From Lepidostoma basale (taxonomy: Eukaryota; Arthropoda; Insecta; Trichoptera; Lepidostomatidae): DNA of 64,000 bases. Below are positions 55,953-64,000 of the stretch, one piece after another. Position numbers and translations under genes: made by a program. Under the pieces are notes generated by a model. The model did not search any database. It had not been told where the DNA came from and saw only the letters and a program-made list of their open reading frames with translations. Location of the stretch: assembly GCA_022606425.2 (NCBI GenBank), contig JAHDVF020000442.1, forward strand, positions 62,001 to 126,000, in the 5' to 3' direction. The first letter of the stretch is position 1, and every line of letters begins with the position of its first letter.

Positions 55953-57249
55953 CGAGGTCTGTTCAAAAAGTATCGCGAATTTTATATTTTTTCAAAAAGT
56001 ATTTATTTATTCATGAATATCTATTTTGTCCCCTTCAAAGTAATTCCCCTCGGATATAATACATTTATGCCAACGTTTTTTCCAATCCTCGAAGCACTTA
56101 AAAAAATCATTTTTTGTGATCTTGTTCAGCTCCTCCATCGATGCCGTCTTTATCTCCTCAATCGTGGCGTAGCGTCGTCCTTTCATGGGCCTCTTCAGTT
56201 TTGGAAGCAGGAAAAAGTCACAGGGGGCCAGGTCTGGGGAATGGTGGCTGCGGCACCATTACTGTGTTGTTTTTGGCCAAATATTCGCGCACAAGCAACG
56301 ATGTGTGAGCAGGGGCGTTATCATGGTGCAAAAGCCAGTTTTTGTTCTTCCACCAATCCGGGCGTTTCTGGCGGATTGCTTCTGGTAATATTCCTTATTG
56401 ACCGTACTACCCTGTGGCAAGAACTCATGATGCACCACGCCCCTGCAATCGAAGAAAACTGTGAGCAAAACCTTCACGTTCAACCGAACTTGGCGCGCTT
56501 TTTTGGTCTTGGCTCATGCGGCAGCTTCCATTGGGATGATTGAGCTTTAGTTTCCACGTCATAACCATAAACCCATGATTCGTCACCAGTTATGACCCTC
56601 TGGAGCACATTTGGGTCGTCACGGACCGAGTCCAACATCTCCTGAGCAATGTTAACGCGATGCTGTTTTTGGTCGAAATTGAGCATTTTTGGCACGAATT
56701 TCGCGGCGACCCGACTCATGCCCAAATCATTGGTTAAAATCGAATGGCACGAGCCAATCGATATGTTTAGGTCCTCAGCAACTTTTCTAACGGTGATTCG
56801 ACGATTGGCTAATACTATTTTCTTCACTTTATCAATGTTTTCGTCTGTTGCTGACGTGCTCGGGCGTCCGGCACGCTCTTCGTCGTTCATATCTTCTCGG
56901 CCCTCTGAGAACATTTTGTACCACCGATAAACGTTGCTTTGGTCCAAGGTAGCTTCACCATATGCCACAGTCAACATTCGAAATACGTCCGCGCACTTTA
57001 TTTTGTTTTTCACACAAAATTTGATACAGATTCTTTGATCCATTTTTTGGAATAGGCAAAAATCGAAGACGAGCCAAAACACATCCAAGCAAAACAGCTG
57101 TCAAAAATTAACTAAACATTCAAAATGGCCGACCTTGTCAGCATAAGTAAGGGACATGAGTACCAACATAACGCAACAAAAAAATCAAAAATCAAATATA
57201 CGTAGCCAGCGGAAATTCAAAATTCGCGATACTTTTTGAACAGACCTCG
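55953..57249 (-). mobile_element. Full-length mariner transposon, inactivated
   Basis: Inverted repeats CGAGGTCTGTTCAAAAAGTA followed by TCGCGAATTTT lie at both ends, with TA on each side (55951-55952, 57250-57251). 1297 bp, the normal length. The transposase frame is on the minus strand with three frame disruptions. The repeats remain nearly identical, so it may still be mobilised by a transposase in trans. Confidence 0.93.
56007..57043 (-). pseudogene. mariner transposase (D34D), three frame disruptions
   Basis: Starts at MDQRICIKFCVKN (57043). The N-terminal DNA-binding region includes NVYRWYKMFSEGRED, the linker GRPSTSATDENI and a second helix-turn-helix (ITVRKVAEDLNISIGSCHSI). The first catalytic Asp is in ITGDESWVYGYD. 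Then comes LLTVFFDCRGVVHHEF, HHDNAPAHTSLLVREYL (second Asp) and PDLAPCDFFLLPKLKR (third Asp, 34 residues on), ending DIHE and TAA. Breaks: a frameshift after EPRPKK, a deletion of about 8 residues after KEYY, and a one-base loss in the PPYSPD codons. All three Asp codons survive. Confidence 0.9.
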
Positions 57250-57289
57250 TATATGAACTAGATTTTTTAAGTAATCTAAGAATTTAACC

Positions 57290-57660
57290 TACTAATAACA
57301 ATAAATCATCACGCTATTTCTTCGGAAGGGTAGACAGATAGAATAGATCGCCACACGACTCGATCTTGAAACACCTATAGTTTCCTCCACATTCATACAG
57401 CGACTTGTACATGCACGTCGATGCTTCCGACTTTTTTCATGACCGACCTTTAAAAAATTGATTAATTTATTTACGCCAAGTTTTCCTCGGATTCCCACGA
57501 CTCCTTACTCCATTCAAATTATTAACGTTTTCTTAACCATCACGCCGTCTCCCCGAAGGGATAGGCGGAAAGGATGGACTGCCACACTTTTCTTTCCTGA
57601 CATGTTTCTCTCGCTTCCTCAACATTCATTCATCGTGTCATGCACGAATTAACGTGAATT
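57290..57660 (-). mobile_element. Two LINE-A 3' fragments in tandem
   Basis: The first (57296-57538) has ATCATCACGCTATTTC as its 3' end and runs to CTCCATTCAAATTATTAACG. The second (57539-57660) begins with CCATCACGCCGTCTCCCCGA and stops at CATGCACG. They share orientation and belong to different LINE-A subfamilies (N(L)-type versus SINE-D-like end). Confidence 0.7.
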
Positions 57661-57724
57661 TATGTTTTCTTTCTTAACGATTATTTATTCTACCATACAA
57701 GCTTTATGTTATTTATTTACAGTA

Positions 57725-57842
57725 AACGTAAAAGACGTGCGTGCATGACACGATGTTTGAATAAAGAAGAATCGAAATAAGAATGTCAGGAAAGAACTGT
57801 CCATTATTTTTGCCTACCCCTTCGGGGAGTGGTTTTGGTATA
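57725..57842 (+). mobile_element. LINE-A scrap
   Basis: AAAAGACGTGCGTGCATGAC, ATGTCAGGAAAGAACTGTCC and TGCCTACCCCTTCGGGGAG. It lacks the final GGCGTGATGG. Confidence 0.6.
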
Positions 57843-58040
57843 CGGTCCTCCATACTCAGATATCGTGAGTAATGAAGATATGTTCATCCCTGATAATTCT
57901 TAAGATCTTCGACAAAGGGGCTTTACATTGTTTTATCTCCCACAATTTAAACCAAGCTGCCAATGGTTATGCCGGTAGGTAGAGCAATATCTTTGCTAAA
58001 TCGTGTCACCTCGGCGTATTTTGTGAAAGTCTAGTTTACC
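57843..58040 (+). pseudogene. LINE-B C-terminal fragment
   Basis: Broken frames give LRSSTKGLYIVLSPTI-like text followed by PMVMPVGRAISLLNRVTS, as at 32945-33130. It lies upstream of SINE-2 on the opposite strand. Confidence 0.6.
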
Positions 58041-58134
58041 CAAGGGAAGCACTGTCTTTATTATAGTTGTACTCGTATATTCATTTTATTATTTTCTTTT
58101 TATTTATAAAAAAAAGTACCAAGTAAATACCAAG

Positions 58135-58298
58135 GATTTAAATCAATGATATTAGAATTTATTCTTACAATCTTCAATGTGAGCAGAAAATAGCTCATTA
58201 TTGTGAAGAAGAAATCTGGTCGTGTCCAGGCTTGAACCCAAGTCCCCTGGATCAGGAGGCAAACGTTCTATACCCTAGACCACCACCCGATTTGTCAC
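58135..58298 (-). mobile_element. SINE-2 copy
   Basis: Minus strand: ATCGGGTGGTGGTCTAGGGT with a changed final A-box base, GGGTTCAAGCC (B box), CAATAATGAGCTATTTTCTG and TAAATTCTAATATCATTG. The same SINE as 32735-32910 with small differences. Confidence 0.8.
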
Positions 58299-58799
58299 GC
58301 TTCAATTAATAATCTGTCGAAAAATCTTTAAAACATTGTGTCGTATATTAGAGTTTTTTGTTTTTGCTTATGAACCCATCAGTTGATTAATTTTCGTACT
58401 CGGCATGAAATATACCATTTCATGTTACGCCCTAATGAATGAGTCCATTTTAGTATCAATTTGTTCCACGTTTCCGATACCATAATTACTGTGTATCGGT
58501 TATCAATAAATTCATAATTTTCATTACATTTTCGTTCTACGATTGTGTTCTGATTTTGGGTTCAGCAATTTCTGCGATGTAATTATAATTTATTTCATGA
58601 CGGTAATATTTTAGTTTCCACACTATTATGCTTAATAATTTTGTATCATAACACATTTTATTGAAATAGTAATAATACAGCTCTATCATAATAAAAAATA
58701 GTTATATTAAAACTGTAACCGGTTTCGTACAACAAGAAATGTGTGTATATACAGTGTGTGGTGGAATCGATTTACACACGTGAAGAATGAATTAATCCT
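58299..58799. other. Unassigned AT-rich DNA
   Basis: No gene or element recognised. Confidence 0.4.
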
Positions 58800-59010
58800 A
58801 CCTTCGAGGAATTAATCCATCCTGGTCACGGCACCAAATGTGGTGTAATGCCCTATCCATGAGAAACACCTAGCGTGGAAGGATTCCTCTCCTTCTCCAG
58901 TCCTCTCCTGGTCACGGGACCAAATGCGGTGATCCCATCCTGGTCACGGCACCAAATGTGGTGAATTGAGCTGGTCCCCGATCGTAACCCAGCCTTCATC
59001 CTTCCTATCC
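58800..59010 (-). mobile_element. LTR-retrotransposon leader with triplicated primer-site-like motif
   Basis: On the minus strand TTTGGTGCCGTGACCAGGAT occurs at about 58933-58955 and 58826-58848, and a variant TTTGGTCCCGTGACCAGGA at 58905-58927. A TTTGGTGCCGTGACC sequence just after a CA end is the usual look of the primer-binding region of BEL/Pao and some gypsy elements. Three copies in about 130 bases are abnormal. No gag or pol coding was found nearby. Confidence 0.45.
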
Positions 59011-59654
59011 TTCCTGTACGGGGCTTACAGGTGTTTTACCTTACGCGAGTTGGCCTTCGTGATCGTCTAGAAATAATACCGTATGACCCTTCGTTATGAC
59101 CGATGTAATCCAAGCCCTTTTATTTGGTGAATACTGATAATTTCATTCTAAAGCTAATCATTCCTAACCCTTCCGAATATTTTAAGCAATCCTGACAAAC
59201 CCACGTGTAATCAAATTATATGTCACTCAATATTTCCTAGGGACAGGTAAACCAAACAACCTAAAATATCTCTAAGTTTACAAAATATAAATTCAAAATA
59301 TTATTTCTAGAAAATGTGGTAGCCCTGAAATGAATGTTTACAAATAATATGAAATAAGAGCGAAATGTAATAATGATGTAATAAAGAACAGCTTCCTGAA
59401 AGGCACAGGTTATATAACAATTCGGTGTCAAAATATAATATATTAAGTATATAAGGAGTGTGGGGGATAACTGGGATATAATAGTGTTAGTATCGCGGGG
59501 AACCAGTCTTTTCGTCAGACTGATGATTTTTCTCCACTGCTCCACAGCAGAATCGTCTGGGGACTAGACGATCTACCTCCCAACCCTTAATCAGTGGACC
59601 TGGGGATTCAAACCCATGAACCTGGCCATCACCCTATCAGGGGTTTTCGAAGTT
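59011..59654 (-). mobile_element. Possible LTR associated with the leader
   Basis: On the minus strand this precedes the primer-site-like motif and contains ACCAAATAAAAGGGC (a polyadenylation-signal-like AATAAA). Its end GACCAGCTCAATTCA fits an LTR ending in CA. I could not find a second LTR for comparison, so limits are unknown. The open frames here have no known domain. Confidence 0.35.
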
Positions 59655-59939
59655 CGGTCCACTCACCTTCGAGACAATCTCCACCAATAGACAGATAGCA
59701 GGGTCTTTCACCATACTACCTTATATTTCGTCCTTCGGTGGGGTCAAAGAAGTGCGCGATCCCAACCTCCCCTAACTGTCTTCATTCGTCAGCAGTCGGT
59801 CCACTCACCTTCGAGACAATCTCCACCAATAGACAGATAGCAGGGTCTTTCACCATACTACCTTATATTTCGTCTTTCGGTGGGGTCAAAGAAGTGCGCG
59901 ATCCCAACCCCTCCTAACTGTCTTCATTCATCAGTAGTC
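59655..59939. repeat. Tandem duplication, two units of 142-143 bp
   Basis: Units 59655-59796 and 59797-59939 both read CGGTCCACTCACCTTCGAGA through CTAACTGTCTTCATTC and CAG-AGTC. They differ at a few positions (TCCTTCGG/TCTTTCGG, CCTCCCC/CCCCTCC). The duplication may lie inside the putative LTR. Confidence 0.9.
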
Positions 59940-60759
59940 AACCATATTTATGTAGCATAATTTGCATGGGTCGAAGTTTATATGTTTATTTATATAGAAG
60001 ATGGCAAATTTTGTTAGAACGCTACATGTCCATAACTAAGATTTCAGTATTCGATGAGTTAGTGAATACCTGTTTCGGGCGCGATGCGTTGGCCCGAGGG
60101 TTAGTGAGCTATATTACGTGCAGTATAGGAAAGGTATCGATATATTATATATATATATATATATAGGTATATATATTTAGGTACATGTATGTAATATATA
60201 ATCGTAAGCATAGTATAATCATGGAGTAAGCCGAACGCATACGTTCCAATTTCCTGAAATATAAATTCTTAATTCTAGACTTAGCTTTCCGTCGATCAGC
60301 TCTGGACACCGATTCTATAGTATTTTTAAATCTGCAAATGCCGCACCCCTCGTACCACTATACTTGTATACAAAATAAAATGAAGTTCTTGATAATCAAA
60401 ACAACAATCACCCACTGAATTTAATACCAAAAGCGACCGCTTCCCGTCAGGTCAAAAGTCAACTGCCTCGAGCTACCTCTCTCCCTGGCCCACTACCCTT
60501 CCCCGCTCCCCGCGCCCCTCTCTCCTCTCCCTGCGTCTCCTCTGCTCCCCGCGCCCCTAACCCATCCCCATTTGGTTAGGTGTTATATTTTCTAGTCATT
60601 TGAATTTATTTACGTACATCTGAATTCACGTATCTCTCTCTACGATGGTTCAATACCATCACAAGTGGAACCCGACAAACGTTTTGCAGGGCAGTGTTGG
60701 ACAGATTATAGAGTACTGCCTAAGACCCCCCTATAGTCTATATAATTAAAAAAAAAAAA
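59940..60759. other. Unassigned DNA with TA run and pyrimidine-rich block
   Basis: (TA)n at 60139-60165. 60468-60560 is a C/T-rich low-complexity block (CTCTCCCTGGCCCACTACC, CCCGCGCCCCTCTCTCCTC). Nothing coding recognised. Confidence 0.5.
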
Positions 60760-61200
60760 GAATACCTTGTAATCCGACAAATTACAGATCAAAATGATAA
60801 GATTCTATTTGAACAACAAATCATAATACATGTGTATGTCGAATTTAGTAAATTATTATAAATAACACAATAGAGAGCTTTCGTTTTTATAAAATAAAAT
60901 CTTATTTATGCTAAAGAACTTACAAAAAATTATGACTAAACTCTACATTAGGAAATAATTGTGTACAAACAAATGTACATGCTAAAATAATCAAAAACTA
61001 TGAATAAAATTCATAACATGAACCAATCAATTTATGAAACATGAAAATATTCATCAATAATTTTTGTTTAATATTGTTGAAACACGAGACCAAGACCTGT
61101 TCAATCATGCATTATGTACTTTCATTGGTGAAGATAGGCATGTCGGATTACAGGGGGCGCCGGATTAGACAGGGGCCGGATTACCGGGGGTCCACTGTGT
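60760..61200. mobile_element. Possible pogo/Tc1-type short element
   Basis: The right end, read inward on the minus strand, is CAGTGGACCCCCGGTAATCC, GGCCCCTGTCTAATCCGGCG and CCCCCTGTAATCCGACATGC. CAGTGGACCCCCGGTAATCCG-type ends are usual for pogo/Tigger elements. The left boundary (TTGTAATCCGACAAATTAC near 60768) is a partial match only. No transposase frame. Confidence 0.35.
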
Positions 61201-61601
61201 GTGTATATGTTTTTTTTTAAAGTCCTCGATGGTTGAATTCATAACACAAAATGATGGCGAATAAAGAATGGATAAATTGTTTTCTAATTTAATTTATTAT
61301 GCTTTGCACTAAAGACTTCTGGAACACCTCAAAGGTGAAACAAAAAAATAACTACTTAAATTATTTGACCTTAATCTAATTTCAGAAAATAATGATTTTT
61401 AACTAAATATCATAACATTCTAAACTGTTTACTTTAGAACACTATTACAATACCGCATTTATTTATCTAAAATCATATTCTATCTATGTTTTTTGTATGA
61501 ATTATTTCGTCATCTTTTCAAAACTCTCCCTGCTTTTTTTGTTTTAAACCGAGAATTTATTTATTTATTCATTTCTCTCTCCATTTATTATCTGTGTAAT
61601 A
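61201..61601. other. Unassigned AT-rich DNA
   Basis: No feature recognised. Confidence 0.4.
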
Positions 61602-61810
61602 AATATTCTTCCTCAGCCTATTCCCGTCCATTCCTGGACAAAGGCCTCCTCCATTCGCTTCCATGTCACTCTGTCTTGTGTAGACTGCATCCAGGTTATT
61701 CCGACGTGTCTGTTCAGATCATCCTTCCACCGTAGTTCCGGTCGCCCTGCACTTCTCATTGCCGCCCACGGTCTCCAAGTCAGCAGTCTTCTTGTCCACT
61801 TTTCATCTAT
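61602..61810 (-). pseudogene. LINE-O 3' end
   Basis: Minus-strand sequence nearly matches 32148-32350: RRLLTWRPWAAMRSAGRPEL, RWKDDLNRHVGITWMQST-like, TWKRMEEAFVQEWTGIG and a stop, then GAGGAAGAATATT. Truncated upstream inside the KSGQ/DKK region. Confidence 0.75.
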
Positions 61811-62734
61811 AAATATTATAGATCGTCGTAGTAAATATTATAAATGATTTATCGTAGTAATTTATGTATAATTCTTAAAAACTTTAATTTAAATGTAATT
61901 TTTACTTGCCGTTATTTGTTATATGTTTGATAGTTTAGTTTAGTTAGTTTTAAGTAATTTTATGTATTATTTTTCACATACTACAATAAGTATATTTACT
62001 GGTTTTAATAATGATAAAAAGAACTCATGTCATAAGTAGTGTTTCAAAAAACTTATGTCATAAATAGTGTCAGGCAAATAAGTCATGTCATAAATAGTGG
62101 GGTATCAGTAATGAGAGTACTCTCACGATACTCCCATATCAAATCGAATAAATAAATAAAATAATTCTTAAAACCTTCCTTAAGTATGCCTTAGCATTTA
62201 ACTCGCAGTTCATATTCCATTCATATAAAATCACCCCATAGATTGTTTCCACTTACAAACAATTTCCCAAACGCTTCAAAAATCTTGGAATTACTTTACG
62301 GCCTGTTTCCCGCGCAGATCGAGCCACGATATCCAGTGCCGTGTTAGGATAAACAGCGACGATGGAAAGGGTGGGTCCTGTCAGGGTCGCTGGGCATTAC
62401 TATGATAAGTTGTGAAGTTAATTACATAAAAAAATATTTACTGTAGAATTTTTTTTATTGTATTATTTTTTTGTATTCAACATGAGGATTCCCAGCGCTT
62501 ACCCGAAGCTGTTATATACGAACGGCGCCTTTCGTCAGATTCACTCATTCAATCCCTAGGACCTTCCTTCGTCTATGCGGAATTTACGTTAGATAAATTA
62601 TATGTTAGAAATCAAGGGAGACCCAGACTACATTTAATCTACTTATATTTTCCTCTATGTCCCGCCATACAGATTACACTCAACATATTTTTAAACAAAA
62701 TATAAAATTTCTCTCAGTCGGTAGAGCTTCAGAC
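61811..62734. other. Unassigned DNA with a short direct repeat
   Basis: CATGTCATAAGTAGTG or CATGTCATAAATAGTG-type units occur at 62026-62044, 62054-62074 and 62083-62099. 62290-62400 is GC-richer (GGCCTGTTTCCCGCGCAGAT, GGTGGGTCCTGTCAGGGTCG) and matches no repeat here. Confidence 0.45.
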
Positions 62735-62941
62735 TCTTTGTATTCAACAGGTCGTTTGAACTCAATTACTGTATAAATTTGTTTTAAGCTTTTATATTGA
62801 ATATCCTGACATGATAGATGGGTAATTTTATTGTCACGTAAATTCTACACCATACCGATGACAGTGGAACAATCACACTGCCATCGCCTAAAATCGAACT
62901 CGGAACCTTCAGTGTGGCCGTATGGCTGCCACGAAGGTTGT
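62735..62941 (-). mobile_element. SINE-1, diverged copy
   Basis: The same order as 37985-38225 on the minus strand: CCTTCGTGGCAGCCATACG, an altered B box (GAGTTCGATTTTAGG), GATGGCAGTGTGATTG and CAGTAATTGAGTTCAAACGA. Box drift suggests an older insertion. It directly adjoins a LINE-A 3' tail. Confidence 0.75.
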
Positions 62942-63565
62942 CTAACTAACTAACTAACCATCAGGCCGTCTCGCCGGAGGTGTAGGCAGAAAGGATGGAA
63001 CACTGTTCTGTCCTGACATACTTCTCTCGCTTCCTCTACATTCATACATCTTGTCATGCACACACGTCTCAAGAGACCGACAATTAATATTTGATTGAAT
63101 TGATCGTACCGCGTTTTCCTCGGCTTTCCTCTATTTCTAGCTCCGTTAACGCCGTTTACATATACCTTCTTTACCATTCTGTCTTCACTCATTCTTTCCA
63201 TGTGTCCAAACCATCTTAGTGACCCTTTCCTTATTTTGTTCATAACACTTTCATTCGCACCACATTCACTTGCATTTGTCACTCTATCATGTACAGATTT
63301 TCCTCACATTCGTCTTAGAGATCTCATTTCTACTGCATTTATTCTACTTTCATCCTTCTTTTGCCAGTTCCATGCTTCACTTCCATACATAAGGGTCGGC
63401 ACAAGAACACCATTATGCACTGCCATCTTAGCTTTTTTGGATAAGCTTTTGTTTGCGATGACAACTTTAAGTGCACCATTTACTCTGTTGCCTGCCCCAA
63501 CCCTTCTTTTAAAATCCTTCTCCACCCTCCCATCCTTTGTAAACATACTTCCTAAATAAACAAAT
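62942..63565 (-). mobile_element. LINE-A copy
   Basis: Frame 63304-63546 reads MFTKDGRVEKDFKRRVGAGN, VNGALKVVIANKSLSKKAKM and AVHNGVLVPTLMYGSEAWNW. Frame 62950-63282 reads GANESVMNKIRKGSLRWFGH, MERMSEDRMVKKVYVNGVNG and RNRGKPRKTRYDQFNQILIV, with a deletion before RRVCMTRCMNVEEAREVC. The end is GGCCTGATGGTTAGTTAG. One frameshift lies around the CGYSVYDRV equivalent. Confidence 0.83.
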
Positions 63566-64000
63566 ATATGTTTAATTTCATTTAATACAAATTGTCTTAC
63601 AATTAGATACTTATGTTTATGATCATTTATCGTATTACCAACTTGTTTGTATTCAACTAAAATAAAATTTCTATTTATAATTGACTTGTATTTTTGTTTA
63701 TTACGTTTATTTTAAATTCATTAAATAATAGTTTTTTTACATGTCATTATCAGACTTGTCTAAATATGTACGCATTCAATTTGTTTATTTATTTATCATT
63801 TACCAAGTAAATGGTTTTAATATCTCCCAATTAGGGTAACCCGTTCTAGGAAGGCAATTGTATTGTAACATCGGTTCAGATTTCAGTAATTAACAAAGCT
63901 TTCATTCTTTGTATTCATATATTATATTATGTTTCTCTTCCTTAAAAACAGTATTAAATTTCATATTGTTAATATGTTTTCGTGAATACCAAATTTCTTT
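63566..64000. other. Unassigned AT-rich DNA at the window end
   Basis: Nothing recognised. Confidence 0.4.

Noticed and set aside
56013..56543. 176-codon plus-strand open frame
   Set aside because: It is antisense to the mariner transposase gene.
60139..60165. TATA-box cluster
   Set aside because: It is a simple TA microsatellite with no adjacent transcription unit.

Overview
This is eukaryotic genomic DNA, most likely from an insect with a large, AT-rich genome. The evidence is non-LTR retrotransposon coding debris of kinds familiar from insects, two mariner elements, a Penelope-like remnant and tRNA-derived SINEs. I found no host gene I can defend, and no rRNA, genuine tRNA, CRISPR array or prokaryotic operon. 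Nearly every longer open frame is transposon debris or its shadow.

Family names are mine. LINE-A is the commonest family, with about 25 copies or fragments, nearly all 5'-truncated. It carries FVYLGSMFT and ends in GGCGTGATGG plus a TTAG- or TTG-type tail. LINE-M, K, N, O, P, B, L and an RTE element are other non-LTR families. L2-like is a CR1/L2-group family and includes the longest open frame of the window (618 codons, minus strand, 38396-40252). SINE-1 and SINE-2 are tRNA-derived. SINE-D ends with the same 3' sequence as LINE-A and probably borrows its machinery. TIR-J is an inverted-repeat family with tip TTGTATCTCAATAGAGACG. HHR elements carry hammerhead-ribozyme-like motifs, often as inverted pairs, and one such pair (43150-43940) encloses a decayed Penelope GIY-YIG endonuclease.

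Layout. 1-2270: TIR-J copies with a near-perfect 111-nt-arm palindrome, a hammerhead motif and LINE scraps. 2759-9130: RTE, LINE-A, TIR-J and L2-like pieces separated by AT-rich DNA. 9155-13480: TIR-J split by a 659-bp inverted-repeat transposon, LINE ends and hammerhead pairs. 13800-18620: SINE-D, a 245-bp tandem duplication, a deleted mariner, and LINE-A inserted in an L2-like tail with a 12-bp target duplication. 19000-24330: a CA microsatellite, tandem hammerhead relatives, and a LINE-M copy with a twin-priming inversion. 24700-37900: LINE-P, K, M, A, O and B, SINE-2 and a piggyBac-type MITE. 38000-40350: SINE-1 and the L2-like copy inside LINE-P. 40700-48730: hammerhead hairpins, the Penelope remnant, a second piggyBac-type MITE and LINE-A. 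49080-51990: foldback DNA holding SINE-D, which holds a 2121-bp Transib-type transposon. 52550-58300: more LINE-A, a full-length broken mariner and SINE-2. 58800-64000: a probable LTR-retrotransposon leader, tandem repeats, SINE-1 and LINE-A.

The parts relate as hosts and parasites of one another: SINEs depend on LINE enzymes, short inverted-repeat elements depend on absent transposases, and successive insertions give a relative chronology. The most interesting items are the Transib-type element with a RAG-signal-like end and an intron-bearing gene, the varied hammerhead motifs with palindromic stem III, the LINE-A/SINE-D tail sharing, and several insertions with exact target-site duplications.
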